Shown here one piece after another: positions 1 through 9,047 of a DNA stretch of 64,000 nt (its first letter is position 1; every line of letters begins with the position of its first letter). The position numbers were made by a program, and so were the translations under genes. The notes under the pieces are model-generated. The model was not told the DNA's origin. It was given only the letters and a program-made list of their open reading frames with translations, and did no database searches. Origin of the DNA: Parendozoicomonas callyspongiae (lineage in GTDB: Bacteria; Pseudomonadota; Gammaproteobacteria; Pseudomonadales; Endozoicomonadaceae); the NCBI RefSeq assembly GCF_023502345.1, contig NZ_JAMFLX010000006.1:144943-208942 (forward strand). Reading direction: 5' to 3'.

Positions 1-50
1 TCAAGGGCTATGTCAGTTTGGGATGCAAAATAAAATAAAAACCCATTGTA

Positions 51-187
51 GTGCGCTGTCCGGCAATAGCCGACCAGGTTGGGAAAGTGACCATTAACAG
101 CCGCGCCTAGTAGGAACTCTAGAGCGAGATGTGCAACCGGATGCCATGAATGGTCAGATCCGGTGTTTGCGTATGGCGAACGTGTAA
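51..187 (+). ncRNA. Structured RNA upstream of the formate dehydrogenase; possible group II intron fragment
   Basis: The stretch begins with GTGCG, the usual 5' end of bacterial group II introns, and folds into successive hairpins: CGGC/GCCG with loop AATA at 61-72, ACCGGAT/ATCCGGT at 136-142 and 158-164, and GTTTGC/GCGAAC at 165-170 and 176-181. It ends just before the dehydrogenase start. No reverse-transcriptase ORF is present, so if it is an intron it is a truncated 5' piece. It could instead be a leader RNA of the fdh operon. No coding frame here is convincing. The hairpins are seen directly; the intron identity is a guess from memory of intron ends. Confidence 0.3.
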
Positions 188-210
188 ATTTAACTGCCTG
201 AAGATTGCTG

Positions 211-2928
211 ATGATTGAAATAAATGGCAAAGCGTGCAGCTTTGAGAAAGGCGATACGGTGCTCGATGTAGCCCGCGCCAACGATATAGACATACCGACC
301 CTGTGCCATCTGAAAGATACCACTCCTACCGGAGCCTGCCGTATCTGTCTTGTTGAAGCGGATGGTGCCAACAACCTTATTGCTTCCTGTGATACGCCTG
401 CCTGTGAAGGCATGAAGGTTCAGACCCATTCCGAGCGAGTCGTCGCCGCCCGGAAAGGCATTCTGGAACTTCTGCTCTCCTCTGGTGATCACTACTGCCT
501 GCTCTGTGAGAGTAACGGTGACTGTGAACTGCAGGACCTCTCTATCGAGTACAAGGCCGATGGGCGCTGCCTGCCGGAAACTGGCCGCAAGTCGTCTGTT
601 GAAGACTCGGATGCCCTGATTCTGCGTGATTTCTCCAAGTGCATTCACTGCGGTCGCTGTGTGAAGGCTTGTAACGAAATCCAGATGCACGATGTGCTCA
701 GCTTTGGTCACGAAGAGGGCAGCCCGAAGATTTTCGCTGGTGACAATGAAACCCTGCGTGAATCTGATTGCCGCTTCTGTGGTGAGTGTGTGCAGGCCTG
801 CCCGACCGGTGCTCTGTTAGAGAAGAAGGCACTGGGTAAAGGCAAGGTACGGGATGAACAGAAAGTTCGTACCACCTGTCCATACTGTGGTGTTGGCTGC
901 CAGCTCTGGCTGCATGTTCGTGATGACAAAATTGTTAAAGTCACGGGTGTTGATGAGGGCTTGCCTAATAAGGGCCGCACCTGTGTTAAAGGCCGCTTCG
1001 GTTATGACTTTATCTACAACAAGGATCGTCTGACCAAGCCGCTGATCAAACAAAAGAATGGTGAATATAAAGAGGCTGAGTGGGATGAAACCCTCGACCT
1101 GATCGCCAGCAAGTTCCAGACCTTTATTGAAGAGAGTGGCGCTGACTCCGTAGCCGGTATCAGCTGCGCACGGAGTATCAATGAAGATAATTACCAAATG
1201 CAGAAGTTGTTCCGGACGGTGTTCCGAACCAACAACATAGACCACTGCGCGCGAACATGACACGCCCCCACCGTTGCCGGTCTGGCAACTTCATTTGGTT
1301 CTGGCGCCATGACTAACTCCTTCGCGGAGTTTGAAAAGGCCAGCATGTTCCTGGTTATTGGTTCAAATATGTCTCAGGCACACCCGGTTGCTGCCACCTT
1401 CCTGAAGAATGCTGTCAGCAAGGGCGCAAAACTGGTTGTGGTTGATCCCCGTAAACATGAGCTGGTCAACTATGCCGACCAGCATGTTCAGCTGAAGTCC
1501 GGTACTGACGTGGCTCTGCTGAACGCACTGATGCATGTGCTGATTCGTGAAGGTCTGTACGACCACGAATTTGTCACTGAGCATTGCGAAAACTTTGATG
1601 CCCTGTGGGATAAGGTACGTGAGTACTCCTCAGAATGGGCGGCCGAGAAGTGCGGTATTACTTCTGGTGAAATCGTGCAGCTGGCTCATACCCTGGCCGA
1701 AGCTGATTCTGCCATGCTTTGCTACACCCTTGGTCTGACCGAGCACGTAACCGGTACTGACAACGTTCTCTCTGTTGCCAACCTACAGATGCTGCTGGGC
1801 AATATGGGTAAGCGTTCTGCTGGTGTAAACCCGCTGCGTGGACAGAACAACGTGCAGGGCGCCTGTGATATGGCGGCTTCTCCAAATGTTCTGCCTGGCT
1901 ATGTCAAGGTTGTGAATCCGGAGGTACGTGAGCGCTTTGCCAAGTTCTGGAAGGTTGACAGCCTGCCTGCCCTTGAAGGCTTCAAGATGCCTGAAATGTT
2001 TGAAGGGCTGCCTGAAGGTAAGGTACGTGGTCTGTGGATCTTTGGTGAGAACGTGGCTAACACTGAACCGGATATTCGCAAGATCGAGCATGAGCTGGAA
2101 TCTGCGGAATTCCTGGTTGTTCAGGATATCTTCCATAACGAAACCACTCGTTTCGCGGATGTGATTCTTCCCGCCGCAGCCTGGGGTGAGAAGGACGGTA
2201 CCTTTACCAACAGTGAGCGTCGTGTAAACCGTGTACGAGCGGTGTCGTCTGCGCCCGGTGAAGCCAAGCAGGACTGGTGGATCTTCAAGCAGATCGCCAA
2301 GCGTTTTGGTTATGAGTGGGAATCTGACAGTGCCCAGGAAATCTGGGATAACGAGATTTCCATGCTCAGCCCTAATTTGGGCGGTATCAAGTATCACCGT
2401 ATCGAAAACGATGGTCTGCAGTGGCCCTGTCTGGATGAAAACCATCCCGGCACCGAGTACCTGCATAAGGATGGTAACTTTACCCGTGGTAAGGGCCTGT
2501 TCAACGCGGTTGACTGGCGTCCACCTGCGGAAGTGACTGATGAAGAGTATCCGTTGATTCTAGGTACCGGTCGTCGTCTGCATCACTACCATACCCGTAC
2601 CCAGACTGGTAACTCTGAAGGTATCAACGATCTAATGAGTGAAGAGAAGGTTGATATTTCTCACTGCGATGCCCGCAACCTGGGTATTGAACACAATGAG
2701 ATGGTACATGTCTCTTCCCGTCGTGGTCAGGTGAAGATTCGGGCCAATATTACCGATGAAGTGCCTCACGGTATGGTGTGGATGTCGTTCCACTTCCGCG
2801 AGTCCAACGCTAACTGGCTGACTAACGGTAATGCCTTCGATCCTGTGACGATGACGGCAGAATATAAAGTCGCTGCTGTACGCGTTGACAAGATTCAGGC
2901 TCAATCTTCAGAGCAGGAGATCGCATAA
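211..2928 (+). CDS. fdhF: Selenocysteine-containing formate dehydrogenase, NuoG-like catalytic subunit
   Basis: Molybdopterin formate dehydrogenase that oxidises formate to CO2 in the cytoplasm (no Tat or Sec signal). The frame is interrupted only by TGA at 1258-1260, read as Sec at residue 350. It is followed by His, as in E. coli FdhF, and the same frame continues to 2928, giving 905 residues. Domains in order: plant-type 2Fe-2S domain, NuoG-type His/Cys cluster domain (HYCLLC), two 4Fe-4S motifs (CIHCGRC, CRFCGEC), Moco-domain cluster (CPYCGVGC), Mo/W-bis-MGD domain, and C-terminal dinucleotide-binding domain (GTGRRLHHYHT). ATG 211 is chosen over the in-frame TTG at 205. The gene overlaps the next one by one base (TAATG), which implies coupling. 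Tools that do not model Sec split it into two ORFs, with a false second start at 1309. Confidence 0.93.
1258..1300 (+). promoter_or_regulatory. Bacterial SECIS element directing Sec insertion at UGA 1258
   Basis: Directly after the UGA there is a hairpin with stem GTTGCC (1273-1278) and GGCAAC (1284-1289) around loop GGTCT. The loop starts 19 nt after the UGA, the same offset and the same GGUCU sequence as I recall for the SelB-binding SECIS of E. coli fdhF. This supports selenocysteine recoding rather than a nonsense mutation. The selA, selB, selC and selD genes are not in the window. Confidence 0.88.
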
Positions 2929-4925
2929 TGGATATCATTGCCAAAGAAGGTGGCAAGGACAGCGCCATTGACAGTGTGATCTTCAGCACCTGGGGTGGCC
3001 ACAAGTTTGATGGCCGCTCGGCAGAGGGCATTGAAAAATCCCAGAAGGCTGAACAGATCCCATTCCTGCCGGAGTACTTTAAGCAGAACTCTCCGCTGAA
3101 GGCTCTGATTGGTTGGGACGGTATTGTTCTGCGTGATGAGAACGTCAATATTGTCGGCCTGTGCAACAGCTATATGAAGGCTTTGTCTGAAGCGTCCTGT
3201 GGTAAGTGTTCACCCTGCCCGGGGGGAACGCGGGCCATGAGTAAACTGCTGGATCGTCTGTGCCAGGGCAAAGGGTATAAGGAAGATCTGTTCCACCTGA
3301 AGACCATTGCCGAAACAGTAATGGAAACCTCCCGTTGCGGGATTGGCAAGCAGGGCCCTGGTGCCATCCTTCATGCGCTGGATAATTTCTGGGAAGCCTT
3401 TGAAGATGCCGTTGATAACGGCGTAAAGGATGAGACAGATTACTTCTCAAAGCGCACCGCACCTTGCACCGAAGCCTGTCCGATTCATCTGGATATTCCC
3501 GGTTATGTCGATCATATCCGCCAGGGCGCTTTTGATAAATCCCTGGATCTGATCCGCAGTCGTCTGCCTCTGCCAGGTGTACTGGGCCGTACCTGCTTCC
3601 GCCCCTGCGAAAGCAACTGTCGCCGGGCCAATATGGATGAGCCGATTGCCATTAAGGCGCTGAAGCGTTTTGTGGCTGATGAAGCTTTGAAGAAAGGGCG
3701 TACACCTCCCCACGAGATGAATATCTCCGAGAAAACCGGACATATCGCCATTATTGGTGCTGGTCCTGCAGGTTTAAGCGCGGCTTACCATCTGGCTATG
3801 CGTGGCCATAAGGTCACCATGTTCGAGATGCTGCAGGAACCGGGTGGTATGTCTGCCGTGGGTATTCCTGATTACCGTCTGCCTCGTGATGTTCTGCGTT
3901 ATGAAGCGCAGCTGATCCGGGATATGGGTGTCACCATCAACTACGGTGTGCGAATTGGTCGTGATGTTCTGCTGACTGATCTTGAGCGTGATTACGATGC
4001 AGTGTTTATCTCAGTAGGTGCCCAGGACAGTACCCCGATGCGGGTTGAGGGCGAGAATGAAGGTTATCTCGGCTATATCCCCGGTATTCGCTATCTGCGT
4101 GGGATTAACGATGGCTATGACCCTTATCCGGAAGGTCGTCGTGTTGCCGTTGTTGGTGGTGGTAACGTGGCCTTTGACTGTGTGCGTACTGCCCTGCGTC
4201 ACGATAAGGATGATGTCAGCATTATCTATCGCCGAACCCGCGATGAGATGCCTGCCGACTCCATGGAAATCCATGAGGCTGAGGAAGAAGGTGCTAACTA
4301 TCACTTCCTGACTGCACCGGTACGTATTGTTGCTGATAAGCATGGCCGGGTCACTGGTCTCGAGTGTCGCAAGATGGAACTGGGTGAGCCGGATGCCAGC
4401 GGTCGCCGTCGTCCAGTACCAGTTGAAGGTTCCGAGTTTATCTTTGAATGCGATACTGTTGTGTCTGCTATCGGCCAGCGGGTTGACCTGTCTGCCCTGG
4501 TGAAGTTCGAAGGTGTAGAAACCACTGATTGGAATACTATTGTGGTAGATCCAGTGACCCGCCAGAGCACACATCCCAAGTTGTTTGCGGCCGGTGACTG
4601 TGAACTGGGTCCGGACTCACTGATTACGGCTGCTGCTGGTGGCTTGCGCGGAGCGTTAAGTATCGACAGCTTTATCAATGGCAAGCCGCTGGATTACACC
4701 ACGGAAGACCATTTCGAAGCTTTGATGAAGCACCTCAAGCTTTACGATGAGAACGAAACCATGGATCAGGTGGCGAAGAAAGCCCGTGAATCCTTTGAAG
4801 TTCTTGATGTCGAAAAGCGTAAGCGTTCCTGGGATGAGGTAGAGAAAAGCTTTACCCGTGCAGAAGCCATGGCGGAAGCCAAGCGGTGTCTGCATTGTTA
4901 CCGGGTAGCGACGGTTGCTGTTTAA
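2928..4925 (+). CDS. SfrB/GltD-like NAD(P)H oxidoreductase subunit fused to a NuoF C-terminal Fe-S domain
   Basis: Flavoprotein partner of the formate dehydrogenase, 665 residues. Around residues 90-97 it has a NuoF-type 4Fe-4S motif (SCGKCSPC) with a fourth Cys further on, but the FMN/NADH domain of NuoF is absent. Next comes the Cys-rich domain of the GltD/dihydropyrimidine dehydrogenase N terminus (CTEACP, then CFRPCESNC). Two Rossmann folds follow: FAD motif GAGPAG at 277-282 and NAD(P)H motif GGGN at about 410-413. A CLHC pair lies near the C terminus. This resembles SfrB of the Geobacter SfrAB pair. It probably passes electrons between formate oxidation and NAD(P). The start overlaps the fdhF stop by one base. 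Nucleotide preference, NADPH or NADH, cannot be read from sequence alone. Confidence 0.85.
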   Translation: MDIIAKEGGKDSAIDSVIFSTWGGHKFDGRSAEGIEKSQKAEQIPFLPEYFKQNSPLKALIGWDGIVLRDENVNIVGLCNSYMKALSEASCGKCSPCPGGTRAMSKLLDRLCQGKGYKEDLFHLKTIAETVMETSRCGIGKQGPGAILHALDNFWEAFEDAVDNGVKDETDYFSKRTAPCTEACPIHLDIPGYVDHIRQGAFDKSLDLIRSRLPLPGVLGRTCFRPCESNCRRANMDEPIAIKALKRFVADEALKKGRTPPHEMNISEKTGHIAIIGAGPAGLSAAYHLAMRGHKVTMFEMLQEPGGMSAVGIPDYRLPRDVLRYEAQLIRDMGVTINYGVRIGRDVLLTDLERDYDAVFISVGAQDSTPMRVEGENEGYLGYIPGIRYLRGINDGYDPYPEGRRVAVVGGGNVAFDCVRTALRHDKDDVSIIYRRTRDEMPADSMEIHEAEEEGANYHFLTAPVRIVADKHGRVTGLECRKMELGEPDASGRRRPVPVEGSEFIFECDTVVSAIGQRVDLSALVKFEGVETTDWNTIVVDPVTRQSTHPKLFAAGDCELGPDSLITAAAGGLRGALSIDSFINGKPLDYTTEDHFEALMKHLKLYDENETMDQVAKKARESFEVLDVEKRKRSWDEVEKSFTRAEAMAEAKRCLHCYRVATVAV

Positions 4926-5726
4926 TCAGCAATCAAATCTTTCAATTCCGCTGTACACTGTCGCCCGTCCCGGGCGGCAGAATCCTGCCAGAGACAGGTT
5001 GTACTGTTCGGCCAGTTCCACTGCCATGGTTGTGGCGGCGGAAACCGCCAGCAGGATTTCCACACCAGCTGTTGCCGCTTTCTGAACCATCTCAAAGCTG
5101 GCTCGGCTGGTGACGAGTACCACTCCATCTTTCCAGCCTTCTTTTGCTCGAGCCCCTAACAGTTTATCAAGAGCGACGTGGCGGCCAATATCTTCACGAA
5201 TTGCCAATATTCTCCCATTACTGTCCAGCCAGAGAGCTGCGTGAGTTGCTCCCGTGGTGCTACCAAGAATTTGATTGTTGCGCAGCATGTCCTTCAGAAC
5301 CCTCTCAATAGAGGCGAGGGGAAACCGCTGGGAAGTCGGAAGGCGAGCGACTTCCCGAACCACTTGCTGAAGATTCTCAGTACCACAGATACCACACCCG
5401 GTTCGCCCGGCCAGAGTACGACGATGTTCTTTCAATAGATAGTTACGGCGGCTTGAAAGATCCATTCTTACCTCAAAGCCCTGACATGCCGGGATGACTT
5501 CCATACTGTAGATCTCATCTGGTCTTGTAATAATTCCTTCCGCCAAGGAAAAGCCCAGGGCAAAATCCTCCAGATGCAGGGGACTGCACATCATGACGGT
5601 ATGTGAAATACCGTTGTATACCAAAGCAATCGGGACTTCACTGGCCAGTGTATCCTGCTTGGTTTCTACAGATTCGTTGAGGCGAAACTGCCAGACATCT
5701 TTCAGGGATGTGGAGGAAGACAACAT
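4926..5726 (-). CDS. fdhD: Formate dehydrogenase sulfurtransferase FdhD
   Basis: FdhD moves sulfur from the cysteine desulfurase IscS to the bis-MGD cofactor of formate dehydrogenase, a step needed for activity. The 266-residue protein has the CGIC motif (CxxC) that carries the persulfide. It is convergent with the flavoprotein gene, and the two stop codons abut (TAA 4923-4925, TGA complement 4926-4928), leaving no room for a terminator. Placement beside the Sec enzyme supports a complete formate module. ATG at 5726 gives the usual family length. Confidence 0.95.
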   Translation of the reverse strand: MLSSSTSLKDVWQFRLNESVETKQDTLASEVPIALVYNGISHTVMMCSPLHLEDFALGFSLAEGIITRPDEIYSMEVIPACQGFEVRMDLSSRRNYLLKEHRRTLAGRTGCGICGTENLQQVVREVARLPTSQRFPLASIERVLKDMLRNNQILGSTTGATHAALWLDSNGRILAIREDIGRHVALDKLLGARAKEGWKDGVVLVTSRASFEMVQKAATAGVEILLAVSAATTMAVELAEQYNLSLAGFCRPGRATVYSGIERFDC

Positions 5727-5919
5727 AGGTGGGCCTGAAGTGGGGGCTTGGGAAAGTCGGTATTTTAATGAAAAAGAGAGATTATAAAAACATATGAAAG
5801 CAACAGCCCAGGTGCTTATGGAAAAGGACCTTTGTTGTTTATTGCAGGTTCTTTGGTAAAGCTGTAATTCTTGAGATAATGACTACAATATGACCATATT
5901 CTGGGCATATAATTATTAG

Positions 5920-6049
5920 CTGTTATTTGTAACTGCTCATTTTTTAAAGGTAAAAACAGCTTTCTTGAAGATGTCACCCTTGGTATCACTGGGCTGTGGC
6001 CGATCAACCAAGAAATTTACCTACAAATTCTGAGCAGTTACCTGTTATT
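5920..6049. mobile_element. Miniature inverted-repeat element (GTAA ends) with flanking 8-bp direct repeat
   Basis: Left end GTAACTGCTCA (5929-5939) is perfectly inverted as TGAGCAGTTAC (6031-6041). Eight bases inward on each side there is a second matching block, AGGTAAA (5948-5954) and TTTACCT (6016-6022), so the terminal repeats extend to about 26 bp with a variable spacer. Outside lies CTGTTATT on both sides (5920-5927 and 6042-6049), with one extra base at the left junction, which looks like a target duplication. GTAA termini and 8-bp duplications are typical of the IS66 family. The ~90-bp core has no convincing ORF, so the element must be mobilised in trans. Confidence 0.6.
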
Positions 6050-6136
6050 CCCGTAATCATTTTTTGATGTTTTTGTAATAATTATCGTGACAAGGAAGTT
6101 AGTGATTGTTTTAGCTGGATGGGTAAGTAGTTTGGT

Positions 6137-7798
6137 TTGTTGAGAATATTTTTATTTCTTGTGTTGTATTGGGTGTTTGTGGGTACTGTTTATGCGCAAC
6201 GCTTATATATGGTAAAAACTGAAACCCATTTGCCTCTCCCTTTAGAAAACCTCAGAGAGACGGCGGTTGTCAATTTGCCTCTGGTAAGTGTTGAAGTACA
6301 TCCCGTTAAACATCGTATTTTGTCTGCAGATATTATCCCCAAATTTTGGGGAAAAGAGCATAATCGGATGGAACTTTCCCCTTTGAGTTCACCGAAAACC
6401 AAGATCGACTTGCAAGGTGGAAACAATATTAATGTAAATTCGGGAGAAATTTTTTTTTACAAAAACGTGAGTGGTCAGCCTGAGAAGGCAGGGCTTCTCT
6501 GGTTTATGACCGGTTCATCCGATACTGCCTGGGCTTTGGTTCAGGCTGTTCATGCAACTGTTGGCCAGGCAGATAATTTTCAACATTCTTACTGGGTTCA
6601 GCACCTCTCGAACGGGCATATGGTTTTTCCTGAAACCCATAGTTATAAAGCTTATCAAAAGCATGGTGTCGAACGGCTCAACAGGGTATCTCCCGTGCTG
6701 GATGGCAACGGTGCGGATATGCAGGCAGAACAAGAGCCTGTGAGCCGACCGCAAACGCAAACTTGTCTGCCCTGTCTTGGAAGAGTAGTGACTGAGCCTT
6801 TACCAAGGCACATACCGGAAGTAAGTAATCATTTGTCTGAGTGGCACTTGCTCTTGTTGCGGGATCAAACTGATTTACCGGAAGAGGTTTTGAGCATGGA
6901 TGGTGCTTTTTATAGGGATGCACCATTTTTAGCAGGAGATATACGGAAGTATACTCAACGTCTTCCACAAAGAGAGCGGGGATGTTCATCTATCTCTAAC
7001 GTTTTAACGCACCCTCAGAGTGGTAGAAAGTATTTCATTAAGAGTGTCCCAATAACTGATCAGAGAAAGCACCTGATGATTGATGCCGCGAGAGAACTTC
7101 TGGTTCAGTTTAATATAAGACACCCTGTTCTTATGGCACATTACGGCGGATATAATTATTTATCCACAAGAAATAAGCTTCTTTTTCTCCAGATTATGGA
7201 GTTTTATGATGGAGAAAGCCTGTCAAGCTGTTTGTCCCGGCCAGGGAATGATGTTTTAAAGAATGACGAGGAGTGTGCAGTTATTACCGGAGCATTAACA
7301 ATTGGTTTAGCTTGGTTGCATAGTGTCGGAATCGCTCATCGAGATCTGAAACCTGATAATATTATGGTACGTGCACCCTATGGAAATCATGGAGGAGTAA
7401 AGATTGTTGATTTTGGCTATGCCTGTAGTCGGTTAGTTCAAGCTACCAGGAAGTGTGGTAGTCCTGCTTATATGGCCCCTGAGATCATTCATGATGTGAG
7501 CATATATAATGATGCCCCTTACTGGGCAGATCAGGCTGATATCTGGTCTCTGTGTTCCGTTGTGACGACCATGTATCTGGGTCATGACACTAATTTAAAT
7601 ACATCAACCGGAGAAATAAATCGTTCAAAAAATGAAGAATTATTTTTCAGTCAGGTTGAATCGATACCGTCGCTAGAAGCAAAGGCTTTTATAAAAAAGG
7701 GGGCGGTTATCGATCCTGAGGAAAGATCTCAAGCCGCAAAGTTACAAGGAGAACAATGGATTGCTTCAGCCATGAAGCGCTTAAGCCTATCGAAATAA
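6137..7798 (+). CDS. Signal-peptide-bearing eukaryote-like Ser/Thr protein kinase
   Basis: A 553-residue protein that starts at TTG (6137 or 6140); the next ATG would remove the hydrophobic leader ending VYAQ, so the TTG start is preferred. Residues ~1-20 form a signal peptide and ~21-270 match no family I recognise. Residues ~280-545 are a Hanks-type kinase: Lys302 (FIKS), HRDLKPDN at 401-408, DFG at 425-427, MAPE at 446-449. The glycine-rich loop is not canonical. A secreted kinase would face little ATP in the periplasm, so export to host cells is one possibility. The gene is visibly AT-richer than the fdh genes and stands alone behind an inverted-repeat element, which suggests acquired DNA. 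Catalytic class is well supported; role and target are unknown. Confidence 0.82.
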   Translation: MLRIFLFLVLYWVFVGTVYAQRLYMVKTETHLPLPLENLRETAVVNLPLVSVEVHPVKHRILSADIIPKFWGKEHNRMELSPLSSPKTKIDLQGGNNINVNSGEIFFYKNVSGQPEKAGLLWFMTGSSDTAWALVQAVHATVGQADNFQHSYWVQHLSNGHMVFPETHSYKAYQKHGVERLNRVSPVLDGNGADMQAEQEPVSRPQTQTCLPCLGRVVTEPLPRHIPEVSNHLSEWHLLLLRDQTDLPEEVLSMDGAFYRDAPFLAGDIRKYTQRLPQRERGCSSISNVLTHPQSGRKYFIKSVPITDQRKHLMIDAARELLVQFNIRHPVLMAHYGGYNYLSTRNKLLFLQIMEFYDGESLSSCLSRPGNDVLKNDEECAVITGALTIGLAWLHSVGIAHRDLKPDNIMVRAPYGNHGGVKIVDFGYACSRLVQATRKCGSPAYMAPEIIHDVSIYNDAPYWADQADIWSLCSVVTTMYLGHDTNLNTSTGEINRSKNEELFFSQVESIPSLEAKAFIKKGAVIDPEERSQAAKLQGEQWIASAMKRLSLSK

Positions 7799-7931
7799 TT
7801 GAAAGCGCTCATTGCTATCTATAGCTGTCAGTAGCGGTAACAAATCAGCTAACGCTTTAGTCAGCAGCTGCCGGGATTCCTTCTCAGGTTCTATGGTCAA
7901 ACAACTGAAACTAATCGGTCGGAGGAAACGC

Positions 7932-8462
7932 ATGCTGCTTAATGAACTGACAGCTTTAAAGAAAGCTTCCGAACTGGTTACCATTGTTCTTGATTCCTGC
8001 ACAGATCAGCTGACCGGAATTATCCATACCACTAACAACCGGGTTACCGCCCTCGTTCTCTACTGTGAGGAAGGGGAGTACCAGGGGTGGACTTTCTTTG
8101 AAACCGATCAGATCAATGAGATCTATTGGGGCGACAGAGAACACCGCGCCATTGCCAGTCTTATTGACAATAACCTGCAGCGCGTTCTTCCCATCAAAAA
8201 CAATGCAACATTTTCATCCTGTGTGGTTGAGCTTGGGCGTCGTTTGGAGTGTGTAGGACTTTACACTTTCAGGGAAGAAGAAGGGTTTGACCTGGTGAAA
8301 ATTGTTGATTTCAGCAGTGAATGGCTAAAAGTCATGGCTTATGGAACCAAGAGTACACTGTCTTCAGGCTGGAAAATTATCCCGCGTGAAGAGGTCTGCC
8401 GGATTGAAATTGATTCTCCCTATATCAATAAGACAGCCCAGCTCCATAAGTCCGGGCTGTAA
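7932..8462 (+). CDS. Hypothetical protein, 176 residues
   Basis: An open frame extends further upstream, but ATG 7932 has an excellent ribosome site (GGAGGAAA, 7921-7928) and is the supported start. The product is soluble, begins MLLNELTALKK, and has no signal peptide, membrane segment or motif I can assign. It could be an SMI1/WYL-like small domain, but I cannot show that. It lies 133 bp after the kinase in the same direction and may share its transcript. A hairpin ACAGCCC/GGGCTGT overlaps the 3' end (about 8436-8460). Confidence 0.6.
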   Translation: MLLNELTALKKASELVTIVLDSCTDQLTGIIHTTNNRVTALVLYCEEGEYQGWTFFETDQINEIYWGDREHRAIASLIDNNLQRVLPIKNNATFSSCVVELGRRLECVGLYTFREEEGFDLVKIVDFSSEWLKVMAYGTKSTLSSGWKIIPREEVCRIEIDSPYINKTAQLHKSGL

Positions 8463-8634
8463 TATCTCGAACAATACTATTTCCATGCCTGGAAAAGAGC
8501 TGCACAACCTCTGACTTGAATTTCATAACGGGAGAACCTGCTTTCCAGGGCATGGCGAAGGTCTTGCAGCCGGTCATTTCTGTTGTGGAAAATTCCTTTG
8601 TCGTTATAAGCATTCATCAGCCATCGGGCGGCCC

Positions 8635-8880
8635 ATGATCTGTGAATCCCTTCTGACAGAAGAGTGCTTCCAAAAAGTACTCCATCCTGATTTGAGCAAC
8701 TCTGAGAAGATTACCCTGAGCCGTGAGCAGTATGAGCAAACCAAGGAACTCATTGAACGTATGATGATGAAGCTTAAGTTCCGTGGGCTGGAAAATGAAT
8801 ATCCATTAATTCAGGAAGCCTGGAAAACCGGCAAGGCGATGAATGACAGGCTGATTCTGGGAGAAAGAGAAAAACTGTAA
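8635..8880 (+). CDS. Small hypothetical protein, 81 residues
   Basis: Short charged, helical protein (many Glu, Lys and Leu; a Met run near residue 44) beginning at ATG 8635. No family is recognised and there are no membrane segments. It follows the 176-residue unknown after 172 bp on the same strand. The ribosome site is weak. Codon use looks genuine, but confidence is limited by its size. Confidence 0.45.
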   Translation: MICESLLTEECFQKVLHPDLSNSEKITLSREQYEQTKELIERMMMKLKFRGLENEYPLIQEAWKTGKAMNDRLILGEREKL

Positions 8881-9047
8881 TAAGGATTGTCACTCGGAAT
8901 TAACAAAGCTGGTTAGTTTCAGTTTGAAGAGGATAGAAGCCAATATCCTGTCGTAATAAATAGAGAATGCTCTGTAATACTTAGAGGGATCAGTGAACGT
9001 GCCCAAGAGGAGATGCTGGGTAAAAGACCTCTACAGATGTCACAGGG

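Noticed and set aside
1260..1309. Apparent split of the formate dehydrogenase into two genes or a nonsense mutation
   Set aside because: The frame is unchanged on both sides, the UGA aligns with the Sec codon of known enzymes, and a SECIS hairpin follows.
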